A stretch of 64,000 nt of DNA from Fusarium oxysporum f. sp. lycopersici 4287 (taxonomy: Eukaryota > Ascomycota > Sordariomycetes > Hypocreales > Nectriaceae). The stretch spans positions 1,333,073 to 1,397,072 of the forward strand of contig NC_030992.1 of the NCBI RefSeq assembly GCF_000149955.1, written 5' to 3'. A program made the translations under genes and the position numbers. Under the pieces are notes generated by a model, which saw only the letters and a list, made by a program, of their open reading frames with translations, was not told the DNA's origin and did no database searches. Shown piece by piece: positions 10,273 through 22,197 of this stretch (its first letter is position 1; each line of letters begins with the position of its first letter).

Positions 10273-12237
10273 CCCTTGGTGTGTTCCTTGGGAGAGGATA
10301 ATTCAGGGGTTCTTCTCTCTATGGATGGGGTTTACGAAAATATGTTTGGTCTAGATTAATAGCAGAAGTCCTCAAACGACAATCATAATCTCATTAGATT
10401 AATAACACATTCCAACTACCCTTAATACTGGCAAGCGACACACGAAACAACACCAAGTTGTTATGTACTCTAAGGACAGATGGGCGAAAACAGTCTTCAA
10501 TGGTCAACGTTTTAGGGTAAGTTAAACTGTTTATTATACAGATCTGTTATATACAAGTAGTCTTTCAGGTATTGCGTACCATCAGAGTTGACAGCTTGAT
10601 GTCCAGATCTGCCCCTTCTCAAAAGTTGAGAGTTACCTGTATAAAATAACATAAACCCTTCACTTAAAGACGGGCTCCTCGGTTTCCAATTTCTCTGAAC
10701 CTCAAGTCTCGGGGATAGCATCATCCTCTAATAAAGAAGTGATCAGCCACAACCGCAGCCACAGCCCTACTGTCAATCAATACCTCAATCACGCACGGAT
10801 GGGGATAAGAAACTGGGTTTTGTAATTTTTGGAGCCGGACCGGACCGTCATCAAGGGAAGGGCACGCGACCTGATCTGAGGCTTATGTGTAGCATCCGAT
10901 CAAATCAGGTTCTGAACAGGTAATTCTCAACAGCCACTCAAAGCATGCAGGGTAGCACAGATGAATAACACACGCGGCTAGAAGTGGCGAGGACGACATG
11001 GAAATTTTTTACGCGTGACAGTGAAAAAAAAAAAAAAAGCGAACGAGAGGGGACTGTTTAGGCGCCAGCGGCTGACGGAACTCTTACTCGACACGACGTA
11101 CTTATGCACAGTTTTTTCCCCCTCAACTAATTTTCATGCAGTGGGTGGTTTTAAAAAGGCTCAGCTTAATTTAGTCTATCAATGGGGGTGATAGTTTGTA
11201 TGGATGCGTACATCATAGCCACTGACGCGAGGTCATTGTATCACCTCGAGTTATTTCATACAAAGCGTGGCTGTCAGTGGCGGTCCCATTCCTGTGGGAA
11301 CAGGGGTTAGCAGAAGAGCAGATTGATGATGTAGGGACAGGAACAGTTCAGTGTATTCGCCCCTGCCTTGGACTAGAATGGTGCTAAGACCAAAGTAGTT
11401 GAGCTCTTTCAGATGGGATGGAGGAGCGAGATATCATGGTTGAAAACACCTTGATTGGCACATGCTGGTTGATATCAAGCTGTGCTCAAGGTCCCCTAAG
11501 GTATTATGCCTCAAGGAGCACAAGATTCAGCAATACGTATCCGTGGATGGATACTGCACTTGACAGTTCCCCCGAGAAAATGCATAAATCCATATTCATC
11601 CAATACCTGCGACACCCCGCCTCATTTGATTTTCAAAGCCCGCGCCTCAGGTCGAGCCCAGCTAAAGACGTCCACCAGGTAAAGGTACCGACCTAGGGTG
11701 CTACTGTTAGGCAGCCGCTCACCTGGAGAGCTCCAAATTTGGTGATCACCACCACTGAAGCCTAGCGATCGTACAGCTAGCTACAGCACTAGCCCCCCCG
11801 CTATAGGTGCGACCCCCCGCCCGACATCACCTCACCTCAACAATCCACACATCCAGATCCATCTCTCGCACGCCGAAATCTCCCTCTTCCGCATCAACAG
11901 AAAGCGTGAATCCACCCTTGACCACGCTCCCGGCGCCGGCATCGTAGTCTACCCCATTCATCTTCTTTTCTGCCTTTTGCTTTTGCTATAGTTTCTTCTC
12001 CTCATACTACTCATACTCGTACCTCTTGTTCTTACCAAATAACTAAAATTCTCTTGTCGAGCGAGATCTTATCTCGTCATCCCCCCCCCTCTTCAAACGA
12101 CCCTCTCCCCCCCGCCAACCCCTCGTCGGTCGATCTTCCTCATCTCTTCTCTCCTCCCTCTTCCGCTCGCCGTCCTGTCTCGTCCCAGCAACGCCTAGGC
12201 TTTCCTTCGATCGAACCGGCCATAACAATCTATAGTC
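10273..12237. other. intergenic region upstream of the PP2C gene
   Basis: The first part is the AXL2 3' region. A poly-A run lies near 11025-11038. From about 11830 to 12237 the plus strand becomes strongly CT-rich with long C runs (12081-12120), typical of fungal promoter and leader sequence just before the phosphatase ATG. Small open frames here are not supported. Confidence 0.5.
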
Positions 12238-14366
12238 ATGGGTCAGACTCTATCGGAGCCCGTTGTCGAAAAGGTGCGTCTTGTGCCTTTGAATTTTATG
12301 TGCTCGTCTCGATCATCTGCGCGGCTCTGTTTGGTTTTTTTTTTGTTTTGCATTTGGCCATTGGGATTTAGTACTCGGACCTGGCGCGAGAGGGGCAATC
12401 CTGCTCAGTCATGAGCCCCTCACCCAGCACCGGCGGCGCTGGAGCCCACGCAATACCAATTTCACCAGCCGCGCCTATATCCTCAGCCTTGTCGGGAATA
12501 TGCATCGACCACCGGAGGCTTTGGGCTTATAATTTGGCTCTTGCGATCATTATTTTTCCACGTCTATGCTCACATACTGATATCCGCTTCCCCGATGTTT
12601 CCGCCTGCTGCATTGTCGTCAGACCAAGTCCCGCTAACGCTTCGTTTCTACCCCATAGACTTCGGAAAAGGGTGAGGATGAGCGCCTCATCTACGGTGTT
12701 TCGGCCATGCAAGGCTGGCGCATTAGTATGGAGGATGCTCACACCGCAGTACTCGACCTCGACTCAGCCAAGTCTCACTCCAGCAAGCTGTCCTTCTTCG
12801 GTGTCTTCGACGGACACGGTGGTGACAAGGTGGCACTGTTTACCGGCCAAAACATTCACAACATTATCTTCAAGCAGGACACTTTCAAGTCTGGTGACTA
12901 TGCTCAGGGTCTGAAGGACGGTTTCCTCGCGACCGATCGCGCTATTCTCAACGGTATGCGCCAGCTTTTGGTCTTTTCCATTTCCCGCCATGCCCGATAA
13001 TGGACAAATCGTCGCCTGGCCTCTGGAATAACAACTGCTAACGTGTCATGTTTCGCCAACATCAGACCCCAAGTACGAAGAAGAAGTTTCCGGTTGCACA
13101 GCCTGTGTCAGCTTGATCGCTGGCAACAAGCTCTATGTTGTGAGTTCGCCCCTCACCTTTGTTTCCTCACTATGGCTTTCCCCTTCATATCCCATTGGAG
13201 GAGGACATGCGACATCTCTATACGAAGCTGACCCGTAAATTCAGGCCAACGCTGGTGATTCGAGAGGTGTTCTTGGTATCAAGGGTCGTGCCAAGCCTTT
13301 ATCTCAGGACCACAAGCCCCAACTCGAGAGTCAGTCAAATCACTCACGCAACACGAGCGACAATACTGACATCCCCACTAGACGAGAAGAACCGAATCAC
13401 AGCTGCCGGTGGCTTTGTCGACTTCGGCCGAGTGAACGGAAACCTCGCCCTCTCGCGTGCTATTGGTGATTTTGAATTCAAGAAGAGTGCTGAGTTGTCC
13501 CCCGAGAACCAAATTGTTACAGCCTACCCCGATGTTGAGCAACATGATCTTACAGACGAGGATGAATTCTTAGTCATTGCTTGTGATGGTAAGCTACGTC
13601 GGCTCGAGTGATGAGGGAATAACAGTACTCACTAGCATAGGTATCTGGGATTGCCAATCCTCTCAAGCCGTGGTTGAGTTCGTCCGACGAGGCATCGCTG
13701 CCAAGCAAGAGCTCGACAAGATTTGCGAGAACATGATGGACAACTGTCTTGCCTCCAACTCCGAGACCGGTGGCGTTGGCTGCGACAACATGACCATGGT
13801 CATCATCGGCTTCCTCAACGGAAAGACCAAGGAAGAGTGGTACGAGGAGATCGCCCGCCGGGTCGCCAACGGAGATGGCCCATGCGCTCCTCCTGAGTAC
13901 GGTAAGGATGATACCCGTTCTGCGATTTAAGTTGGACGTCTAGACACAGACTGACGTGAAATTGGTAGCCGAATTCCGAGGACCTGGAGTCCACCACAAC
14001 TTTGAGGATAGCGACAGTGGCTATGAGATGGATCCTGAAAACAAGGGACGAAGCTTTGGAGTTGGTGGGTACCGAGGCCGGATCATTTTCCTCGGCGATG
14101 GCACTGAGGTTCTTACGGATTCAGATGATACAGAGATGTTTGACAACGCCGACGAAGACAAAGACCTCGCCAGCCAGGTCACCAAAAACCCGTCATCCGC
14201 CGAGAAGGACACCGCTCCTGTAACCGCCCCTGGCGCCGCCGCCGCCGATAACGCTTCCGCCGATACGAAACCCGCCGATGTAACCGTTACGAAGCCTACC
14301 GACAAGGACGCTGCGGAGGAGGTGAAGAAGGAGGCCAGTGCCCAGGAAATCAAGAAGGAAGAATAG
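12238..14366 (+). CDS. PTC2: PP2C-type serine/threonine phosphatase (Ptc2/Ptc3-like)
   Basis: Seven exons (12238-12273, 12659-12953, 13066-13139, 13245-13329, 13382-13588, 13641-13901, 13969-14366) join in frame to 451 residues. Exon 1 encodes [12 protein letters not shown]; Gly2 with Ser6 fits an N-myristoylation signal and matches the start of yeast Ptc2. Catalytic PP2C motifs occur in order: [81 protein letters not shown] and [10 protein letters not shown]. The metal-binding aspartates of these motifs are all present. The last exon adds an acidic, Ala/Pro/Lys-rich tail typical of fungal Ptc2. Family members dephosphorylate MAP kinases and checkpoint kinases; the substrate here is not shown. 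Intron 1 (385 bp) is much longer than the other five (52-112 bp), as often seen after a very short first coding exon. Confidence 0.95.
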
Positions 14367-15351
14367 GTTGTTGTCTGAAATTACGGGGGCAACGGGTTTG
14401 AATTCAACCTAGGTGTCGCTCCTCCCTTGCACCTCCGGTTATGTTTCTCGGATCCCAACTTTCTGGGAAGTTTAAAGGGCAAGTGGTAGATGGTGGTCAC
14501 GAGAGGAGGTTGTGATATTCTCATGTTAAGTCTTGCATCTCAACTTGTCGGTGTATTGGTGTCAAACCTGGATCTGGATCGTGTGCTCTTCATCGACTTG
14601 CCGAGGCGCATCACGAGAAGAGCGAGACTCGGGAAGGATATCATGTTCTGGGCTGAGGCGGATACAAGGAAAGAAAGAGAGAAAGAAGAGCGAGAGAAAC
14701 CTTTTTTTGATGTTTACGCACGCATGGGATTCCCATTTTCTTCACGTCGCCATGAGATCATCAGTCTCATTCCAATCTTCCGTTGCGAAAGCCAGCTTTT
14801 CCCCCCCACAATGCTGGGATGATATGCTCGAGTATGGTTGGATTGTTTTAGAGGGATTAAGAGGCAGTATAGCATATACAGGACACTAACTGACGGCCCA
14901 TTGTTGTTTTTTGAACGGTAGGCTCGGTTTATTCAGACGTGAGTTGGAAAACATCTATATCCGTATCTCTCCAGGAGCTTTCATTGTAATCCTATAGACT
15001 TTGGCACTTATGTAATGTGGGTGAACATATGCACTGATCTCGGGGGCAAGACAGACCGTAAATTAGTGCGAGCAGTGAAGATTCGTGGTGTTCTCATAAC
15101 TTCGTTTTTATTTATCGATGTTCTGGTTTCCGTCTCGCCCATCCTCTTCTAAAATGTGCTTTTGCTAGTGTACATGGTATGTCCGTGGTTTTCTATCATA
15201 ATATGCCCCTTGAAAGTACGGGTAAAATGGGTAGGCATCCCAGAAGGAATTGTAATATACAGGGTGGAGTGATGCAAGGTGCTGAAAATATGATATTGTT
15301 ATATGGGGATTGTATGTGGCGCTTCTCACAGAAGTTCAGCAAGACTTAAAT
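14367..15351. other. convergent 3' region between the PP2C and PPR genes
   Basis: Both neighbours end here, so this is two 3' untranslated regions back to back. Open frames at 14490-14889 have no family signature. No repeat or RNA gene is evident. Confidence 0.5.
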
Positions 15352-17883
15352 CTAGTCTCTTCTTCGAGCTTCTTCGAGCTTCTTCTCGAGCTCCTTCAGA
15401 GCAGCTTCAGGGGAAGGAGTGGAATCTGGTCCTTCAGGAGGACCATCTTGACCAACGCCAGGCGATTTTGGGTTCGTCTTGGGCCCTGCCGACAAAAGCT
15501 TTGGAGTATCATCATCAACATCATCATCAACATCAGGCCAACTGTCAGGCTCTTCTTCTTGTACTATGCTCGGATGGTTTGAATCTGCCAGAGACTCATC
15601 CCAACCCTCAATCATATGCGCCGGATCGAAACGACCCTTGAGTCGCACGTTGATTTTCCCAGGTTGACCGTCAGCTCTGCGAAGCTTGACGATGAGATCC
15701 TGCACCTGAATGGGTTTACCAGCGCTGATCTGGGAGTGCATGGGCAGGTCATTGGAGCGATATGAAAGTCCGAGCGCATATTCGAGGGGTTTAAGGGGAA
15801 CATAGCCCGCCCACTTGTCAAGGATGACACGCTCGACTCGGGACATGACTACCCAAAGACGAGGAATCTTGTTGGCTAGAATATCAGGGATTGCCTGTCT
15901 GGGAAAAATGCCTGGCTGATGCTCAAGCTTTTTCCAAAAGGGGTCTTTGTGCGTGCGAAGGAGGACTTGGCTCAGCAAGTTTCTCGATCCCTTCTGGAGC
16001 TGACGATGGAGGACGCCGTAGAAGTAGACAGTTCCGAGGGCATGTGGTGAGCGTGTTTTGACCGCAAGTGACAGGAGAGCACCATAAGTCTCCTGGTCAG
16101 GCTCGCAGCCGGCGTCCTTAAAGAGTGACATAGCCCAGAGAGCAGTATCCCAATCTCTAGACTTGGCCGCGTGGCTGAGGAAAATGTTGATGGTCTTGAG
16201 CTCAACTCTGTGGCCTGACTCGGTATGAATACTGACCAGTTTCTTGCAATCTTCGATTCGAGGATCTTCTGGACGGTGGAAGCGAAGTAGTTCAGTGGCA
16301 ATACTATTGAGACCATCAATCGCTAGCCAGCCCTCACCATAGCGTTCCTTCTGCTGGTCCAGGAAGCATCTCAGAGGTGTTCCAGCTTTGAAAGCAGCAT
16401 ATGCATCGAGAGAGGCCATTACATCGGCGATCCCGCGACGCGTGGCCTGGTGATTGAACATCCCCAATTGGTACATGGCCACAATGACCTGCCTCCTTTC
16501 GTCCTCACCCCTGACCAGTCGAAGGAAAAGCAGCCATGTTCGAATGTTAGGGTGATGATAGCGCGCCTGCATCCTTCGGAGAAACCTAAAAAAGAAGCCA
16601 ATATCACGCTTGTGAGTGTAGCCTTCAAGCATGATGTTGTATATATCAGTGTCCATGGGAATGCCTAATTCCTCTCCCAATTGTACGAGATGGTTGGCAG
16701 AGGCACGATGTCCACCTCGGAAGGCCATCATGGAAATAGCCATTTTCAAGACAGGGACAGTAATGAATGGTTTTGCAGCAGGGTCCTCAAAGGCATCAAC
16801 AATGAGCTTAATCCTGATGCCATCCGTATCGATATATCTCCCATTCACACGCCTTTGGCCGTAGAACCTGATTGCTAGATGAGGAGGCACCTTTCCATAG
16901 CACAGCGTTGAGATATAGTGTTCAAAGTTGTCATGTGTCCATAAGGGCGGTCGCGGGATCTGCTCGTATGGCACATGGAGAGAGTGAGGCTGGTACTCTT
17001 TGTGCACCCAGATATTGTCGTTATGGTCATCAGGGAGCGAGGCGCCTCCGTTTGGCGCATTTTCAATGGTTGGCCACAGCTGCCTCGTCTTGTAATCCGA
17101 CGCCGCCACTTCTCCTAGCTCATAGATTTCAGCGTCTTCGCAATACCTCACAATCTCGTCGGCCACCTTGACCAATATCTTGCTCTGTCCACGAAGCACG
17201 ATGGCAGAAGGATTACGATCCACCACTGCCCGTAGTTTCTGGAGCACGCCCGTCGCAGAGTCGACATATTCGAGATTCTGGTTGTTGACTTCGATATCCC
17301 ACGTTTTGGGTAGGATGATCCTTACAGCCGACATGTTGGCCCTCTCGCTCCATTGCGGTGTCATGCGCTTCATTAGCCCAAAACACTCTATCCATTGCGG
17401 AACTGTCTTATCGAAGTGGCTCCAGACCACACCCAAGCCGGCCTGTCGTCGTGCATCCCGCCTATGCTCCTGTACGCTTGCTTTGTTCGCCTGTTCGTTT
17501 GGATATTGAAGTGGTTTTCCGATCACAGGTTTAAAGAGCTTCATAGCATCTTTGTCTTCGACCAGTCGAGGCGCATCGATCCTGAACGCATCTTTAAAGG
17601 CTCGATTGCGGGATTCGTGAGTATCGTCTGTAACTAGGTTGGCAATGACCTGCTCAGGCTGTTGTTCGCTCACTTCGAGAGACTTCTCAGGAAGGGCTAC
17701 AAGAGCTGTTTCTGGGGGTTCAGTTGAGTTTGTCCCATCAGAATATGCTGTCGTTGACTCGAGCCGGATAGCGTAGGGATTGGATATCCTGGAGGGCAAT
17801 GGGGCCCTTGATTTTGGGAAAGGTCCTGAGAAGGCAGAGCATCGCGACCGAGCCCGCCATATTGACTTGATCGCCAGGGACAT
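15352..17883 (-). CDS. mitochondrial PPR-like RNA-associated protein
   Basis: One uninterrupted frame of 843 residues starts at ATG 17883. The N-terminus (MSLAIKSIWRARSRCSAF, then many Arg/Ser and no acidic residues to about 40) is a strong mitochondrial presequence. Residues of roughly 195-265 (RIILPKTWDIEVNN through ILVKVADEIVRY) have a small alpha/beta pattern that could be a KH-like module. The middle contains helical pairs of PPR/TPR type, such as DTDIYNIMLEGYTHKRD and the LFKDAGCEPDQETYGALLS unit, which is a near-canonical PPR. The C-terminus is acidic (SWPDVDDDVDDD) and ends in a charged helix. A role in organellar RNA processing, stability or translation is inferred from architecture. 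I cannot match it to a named fungal factor. Confidence 0.75.
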   Translation of the reverse strand: MSLAIKSIWRARSRCSAFSGPFPKSRAPLPSRISNPYAIRLESTTAYSDGTNSTEPPETALVALPEKSLEVSEQQPEQVIANLVTDDTHESRNRAFKDAFRIDAPRLVEDKDAMKLFKPVIGKPLQYPNEQANKASVQEHRRDARRQAGLGVVWSHFDKTVPQWIECFGLMKRMTPQWSERANMSAVRIILPKTWDIEVNNQNLEYVDSATGVLQKLRAVVDRNPSAIVLRGQSKILVKVADEIVRYCEDAEIYELGEVAASDYKTRQLWPTIENAPNGGASLPDDHNDNIWVHKEYQPHSLHVPYEQIPRPPLWTHDNFEHYISTLCYGKVPPHLAIRFYGQRRVNGRYIDTDGIRIKLIVDAFEDPAAKPFITVPVLKMAISMMAFRGGHRASANHLVQLGEELGIPMDTDIYNIMLEGYTHKRDIGFFFRFLRRMQARYHHPNIRTWLLFLRLVRGEDERRQVIVAMYQLGMFNHQATRRGIADVMASLDAYAAFKAGTPLRCFLDQQKERYGEGWLAIDGLNSIATELLRFHRPEDPRIEDCKKLVSIHTESGHRVELKTINIFLSHAAKSRDWDTALWAMSLFKDAGCEPDQETYGALLSLAVKTRSPHALGTVYFYGVLHRQLQKGSRNLLSQVLLRTHKDPFWKKLEHQPGIFPRQAIPDILANKIPRLWVVMSRVERVILDKWAGYVPLKPLEYALGLSYRSNDLPMHSQISAGKPIQVQDLIVKLRRADGQPGKINVRLKGRFDPAHMIEGWDESLADSNHPSIVQEEEPDSWPDVDDDVDDDTPKLLSAGPKTNPKSPGVGQDGPPEGPDSTPSPEAALKELEKKLEEARRRD

Positions 17884-18308
17884 TTGTTATAATTCACGCA
17901 TCGTCGAAGGCGTCTTAGTTCGAGAGGCCCCCCGTTGAGAGCTGGATCCTTGGCTACTAGATACCTTGGTATAGTAGTCTCAAAATATGGCGGAAAAAAG
18001 ATTGGCGCGGGCGGGCGTTATCTGTTATCGCGATAACGGACCCGCGATGTCGGCCATTGCATCACGTGGGCACCCGAATGTCATATCTCGACTTGACTCG
18101 TCGTATATAAGGCCATGTCAATGTGATAAACCAAAACGAATCATGTATGTAGTAAACTTATAAAGGTATTACAATAGTGACCAAGTAGCTTGTAGTTACC
18201 AGCATCAAATCGCCAGCTGCACCAATGCAACAACGCCTTGTCTGCTTCCCATCAGATGCCCATGTTTCTTTGCTCATCACAAGGTTGAAACTTGACAACC
18301 GTTTTCAC
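17884..18308. other. intergenic region between the PPR and DysF genes
   Basis: This holds the PPR gene promoter (both flanking genes are on the minus strand) and the DysF gene 3' end. A small inverted motif, TTATCGCGATAA, lies at 18025-18036 and could be a regulatory palindrome. Nothing else is recognised. Confidence 0.4.
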
Positions 18309-19852
18309 TCACGTCTCCGATGCCTCCTTTTTACCGTTAACCATGGCCTTTTCCCGCATTGGATGAGCGCCGCCGCTCTGGTCGACACCTTCCCAACTTT
18401 CATCCCACCCTTTATCTTCTTTGACTGCCTCTTTCGCCTCGCCGCTCTCGGCCATTTGCTTGACATCGCTCCAGTAGGCTAGCTTCCGAACCTCTTCATC
18501 AGCATGATGGACGGCATCCTTTAATGCCTGGTTTCGCTCTCGTAATTCAGAAGTGTTCGTCTTCTTCATCTGGGTTGTCGTCTCGTCATGAATCTCCATC
18601 AATCTGCTGAGCAATATGCGACGTGATTGTTGGAAAACAAACAAAGACATTATCTCATGCATCTCGTGCTGAAGGTTTTGGAGGTCCGTTGCATGTTCCA
18701 TGTAGTTGTTGACAGCGTCAAGCTTCTCTCGGTCTATCCTGGCTTGTCGAAGAGCGCGCATGAGGTCGTCCACGTTATCAATATCGGCAGGATTCTCGTC
18801 CGCGTCCGCGGCCGACATCTGGCTCATACTCGAGCGACTGAGACGACTGCTAATGACACTCGCGCGAGACTTTGGTGATTTGTGAGAAGCTGGCCGTATC
18901 GTGAAGTAATCCGTGTTGAGCATGTGCGGATCGGCAGACACTTCCTCCGGTCTCTTTCGCACCCTCTTGCGAATCCAGGCACGTCTTCGAACAAACGAGT
19001 TCCACCACTTGCCGCTATGCCAGGAAAACTTTTTTGAAAAGTGGAAGGAATATTCCCAGCCATGTTCGTCGACACCTTTTTGATAGTTAATTCGCCATTC
19101 GGGCCACGCCCATTCCCATGTAGGGTCGGGAACTTGTGCATTATGGATGTTGCTTGGCGAAGCTTTATGGTACCCGTTGGCTGAAGCAAAAACGTCAATG
19201 TCTACTCGATAAAGGTGACTCGTGTTTCTGGGTTTGACGACTTACTCCAAGCAGGTGGATCAAGACCTCCAAGAGCTTGCGAAGAAAACAAAGGAATGCC
19301 GCAGAGAAACCCACCCCTTTCATTCTCGTAAAGGATGTCTATCGCTGTCTCGCGTTCGACATGAGGCTTCCTTGGCTTCACATGTGGATGATCTCCATGA
19401 AAGCCGTCGGGGGTTGGCTCTGCTGATACGTCAGACTAATTTGAGATCCGATATCGCGGGCCATACTGACCTTGGACTTCAATGGATGGTCTTGTTCGTG
19501 GGGGCGTTGAAGGTTGGCCGTTCTCAATGCGGTTCGATGATGGATGGGTCTGGCTTTCACCCTCAGTATGGGAATCGTCATGCTCATTGGTGTGAGCATT
19601 GTTGGGCGTATTGCTCGATGGCTTCTTTTGGCCGCCATCTTGCTCGTCACGATTCTCTTGTTGTTCCTCCTCGTGTTCGTCCTCCAGGTCCAACAATCTT
19701 GAGGTTGTTGAGTATCTCGTTATATTATGAGGTTCGGGTGTAACTGACCCTGCCGGTGTCGCGGCGGCATCGTGGTCGACTAGGGCAATTTCATGATCGT
19801 AATCTGTAGGCTTGAGTCCCGCGGGACGACGCGAGCTCTTGACCCTCAGCAT
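18309..19852 (-). CDS. DysF-domain protein (Mug65/Spo73, peroxin-like family)
   Basis: Three exons (19852-19471, 19422-19246, 19201-18309) encode 483 residues; the introns are 48 and 44 bp with GTCAGT and GTAAGT donors. The N-terminal third is disordered and rich in Glu, His, Asn and Gln. Exon 2 carries the DysFN part (ILYENERGGFLCGIPLFSS, then DPPAW). Exon 3 begins with DysFC, whose alternating tryptophans (WEWAWPEWRINY, HGWEYSFHF, KWWNSFVRRRAW) are diagnostic. A coiled-coil and a charged C-terminus follow. DysF proteins in fungi include peroxisome-ER peroxins (Pex30 group), Spo73 and the meiotically up-regulated Mug65. The lack of a clear membrane segment and the order seen here point to the Mug65/Spo73 side. 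The ATG at 19852 was chosen as the first in frame. The frame stays open about 40 codons upstream with protein-like composition, so an extra 5' exon is possible. Confidence 0.82.
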
Positions 19853-20471
19853 TGCAGCTGTGCCGCCCGGGGCTGATTGCCCGGTTACGGAAAGGAGAGA
19901 GCTTGTTTCGGTTGTCAATGATGGCGGAGATGAATTACGTATGGTGTTTGAAACGAATGATGGCACGTGGGAGGCTATTCAGCCGCGTCTCCAGACAACA
20001 ATGGAGACAGCTGACACTAGATGATCAGAGTGTCACTTAGAATAAGGTAACGCTGTGATTAGAGTAAAAGATGAAAAAGTGAAGTGTCAAAAAAAGCAGA
20101 CTAGGAGAGACATTATGGCGTTGTGAGCTCGGAGGAGGCGCTACTACTGACTGTTAGGGGCTCCAACCTGCTTTAGGAGACTGTGGCGGGGCGTTCAGCT
20201 GAGGCAGCTTCCGTGTTGATAATGATGCTCTATTATTGTAGCAAATATCCAATGGAAAGTTTCATGAGCTAATAATACAATTCTTTCAGTTTAGGGGCCA
20301 AAAAAAGAATGAAAAAAAGAAACAGCAAGTGGCAGCAAGCATAGACGCGAAGCTAATGGTCAAAATAAATGTAAAGTGTATACTCAATTGGAAAAATATA
20401 TACAGACAAGTAAGCCGTGTCGTTCATGATCGATCGTCGTCACAGCTTCAGCCAGGTCCAAGAAGAATAAA
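19853..20471. other. promoter region of the DysF gene
   Basis: The minus-strand frame of the DysF gene continues open to about 19978 before a stop, and the sequence to about 20300 is AT-rich with A runs. No other gene is seen. Confidence 0.4.
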
Positions 20472-20663
20472 CTACTGAAGTTCGATGATGTAATGCCGGT
20501 TTACGGCGGGTCGGGTACTTGCATCTTTCAGTGGGGCCGTTCCCTGGAGGAAATCCATGAGGTGCAGCTCCCGTCGGCGGTTCATCACTTTAGCGTAGAA
20601 TGTTCGATCAACAAAAAAGTCTAGATTCAATTCTGTCACTAGAAGTGAATCATATTCCGACAT
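20472..20663 (-). CDS. possible small ORF, 63 residues, unidentified
   Basis: The ATG at 20663 opens a 63-codon frame, MSEYDSLLVTELNLDFF to HYIIELQ, with a balanced acidic, aliphatic and basic composition unlike the low-complexity shadows nearby. It has no recognised family and no supporting neighbour. It may be a chance ORF, a fragment of a decayed gene, or one exon of an unresolved gene. A GTACCC near its end could be a donor. Confidence 0.2.
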   Translation of the reverse strand: MSEYDSLLVTELNLDFFVDRTFYAKVMNRRRELHLMDFLQGTAPLKDASTRPAVNRHYIIELQ

Positions 20664-21305
20664 CAAGAATTAGATGCAAACTGAAGGACACCTTGCTGCC
20701 AGTACAAACGATTGGAGTATGCGCCTGAGAATCTTGTGTCACACAGAGAGATGTGATTACACCTTCAGTGAAGATTAATAAATCTACTTCCACGACCAGA
20801 ATTACTAGTGTCATGGTATCTCTACCACAGCACCATAGGTAATGCTTTGTCCGTCAAGCATCCGTACCTAGTCTGCTCAACAATTGAAGCTCATAGGTAG
20901 CAGTGTCAGCCCACCAAGGTTATAGTACGTATCCGCGTTCAGTTCAGCCATCACTCATCACCTCATGATCCGAGCAATTGGTCTCCCCGCCCTCGTTACG
21001 TCATGTACTTGCAACCATCCTTTCCAGGTTCGCATATGAGCACATGGAAATTTGATTGACGAAGAGGGGCACGACCAAGTAATTTTGACTTGCAAGCGAA
21101 TCTTCCTACCTATGAGGTATGAGGTAGTTCCGAGGTAACAACCTAGCCTAGAAAAGAGCTTACTTTCCTTTGCCTTAACAATAATAAATACCCGGCCATC
21201 ATCTCCTCATCCATCATTGCATCTTGTCACTCCATACTCAACCCTCTCTAAAAACACATCACAACAACACACACCTTCGCAAATAACAACTACAAATCAA
21301 TCAAA
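20664..21305. other. promoter region of the small helical-protein gene
   Basis: The last 120 bases are rich in CA and AC triplets (for example ACATCACAACAACACACACC), a leader composition common in highly expressed fungal genes. A CTACCTATGAGGTATGAGGTAG short imperfect dyad lies near 21107-21128. No gene is seen. Confidence 0.4.
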
Positions 21306-21823
21306 ATGTCCAAGTCTCGCACTCCTCTCATTCTTGGCGGCGCTGCTGTCTCTGGTATCGGATACTACCTCTACGCCGCTGGCGGCAACCCACGAGCTGC
21401 TGAGAAGAAGGCCGAGAGTATGCGCTCTCAACCCCAATGCCAATAATTCTACTAACATCTCAATAGGTGACGCCCATAGCGTTGCTGCCGATATCAAGAG
21501 CCACCTTCCCGGCCGTTCCCCTAATGCTGAGGGTGAGCTGAAGGGAGCTGGTGCTGCTGCCGGTGCCAAGATTGACAGTGTTGTACGTTTATTCCCCAAA
21601 ACACTACAATTATGTTCTAGTACGTTGCAATCATGTCCTAACCCAATCACAGGCTGCCGAAGCCGACCGTCAGGCTGGTGTCATCAAGAGCAATGTCGAG
21701 TCTGTCGCCAAGGACGCAAAGGCCGAGGCCATGAGAGTAGTCGACAAGTTCGACCACCGTGTCGAGGCGGAAGCCGCAAAGGCCAAGGGCGGTATCTCGA
21801 GCTGGTTCGGTGGCGGCAAATAA
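21306..21823 (+). CDS. small helical protein of the 'calcofluor white hypersensitive' family
   Basis: Three exons (21306-21417, 21467-21582, 21653-21823) encode 132 residues. The N-terminus, TPLILGGAAVSGIGYYLY, is a short Gly-rich hydrophobic segment, probably a membrane anchor, followed by AAGGNPRAAEKK. The rest is an Ala, Lys, Glu and Asp-rich amphipathic helix resembling LEA or apolipoprotein repeats, ending in the conserved GGISSWFGGGK. I recall this layout from fungal proteins annotated as calcofluor white hypersensitive proteins, a name from mutant phenotype; the biochemical role is unknown. Introns are 49 and 70 bp. The leader and codon use suggest good expression. Confidence 0.72.
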
Positions 21824-22197
21824 GCGAATTCTCAACAATCAAGAATCAAGAATCAAGATGAAGCAACTGTATTACTTATTTTATCAAAGTCGGAGCCTGG
21901 GGTATCACTTTTGGGATTGAGCGGGCGAATGGTCATGGCCCAGCAGCATGAGACTGGCCGTGAGATAGCTCTGGGTCTCTGCATGCAATGTAATTCGATA
22001 GTATAAGAGCAATGAATCACGGTCAACAAAAAGAAGACGTACATGTTTTGGTGACATGCGGTGTTTAAAGACTATCCACCGCTTCGAATATTGTCTAAGC
22101 TCATTAGTTTCATATAACCAAGTCCAGAACTCCAATCCATTTATCAATATAATCCCTGGTGATCACCAGGTGCCAGTCTCTCTAATATCACACAACC
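21824..22197. other. convergent 3' region between the small helical-protein gene and PRP6
   Basis: Both genes end here. The sequence is AT-rich, with TAAT-type motifs and no repeats or genes. Confidence 0.5.

Noticed and set aside
10077..10359. Two frames reading FLFFS repeats
   Set aside because: Pure translation of the TTTCT tandem repeat.
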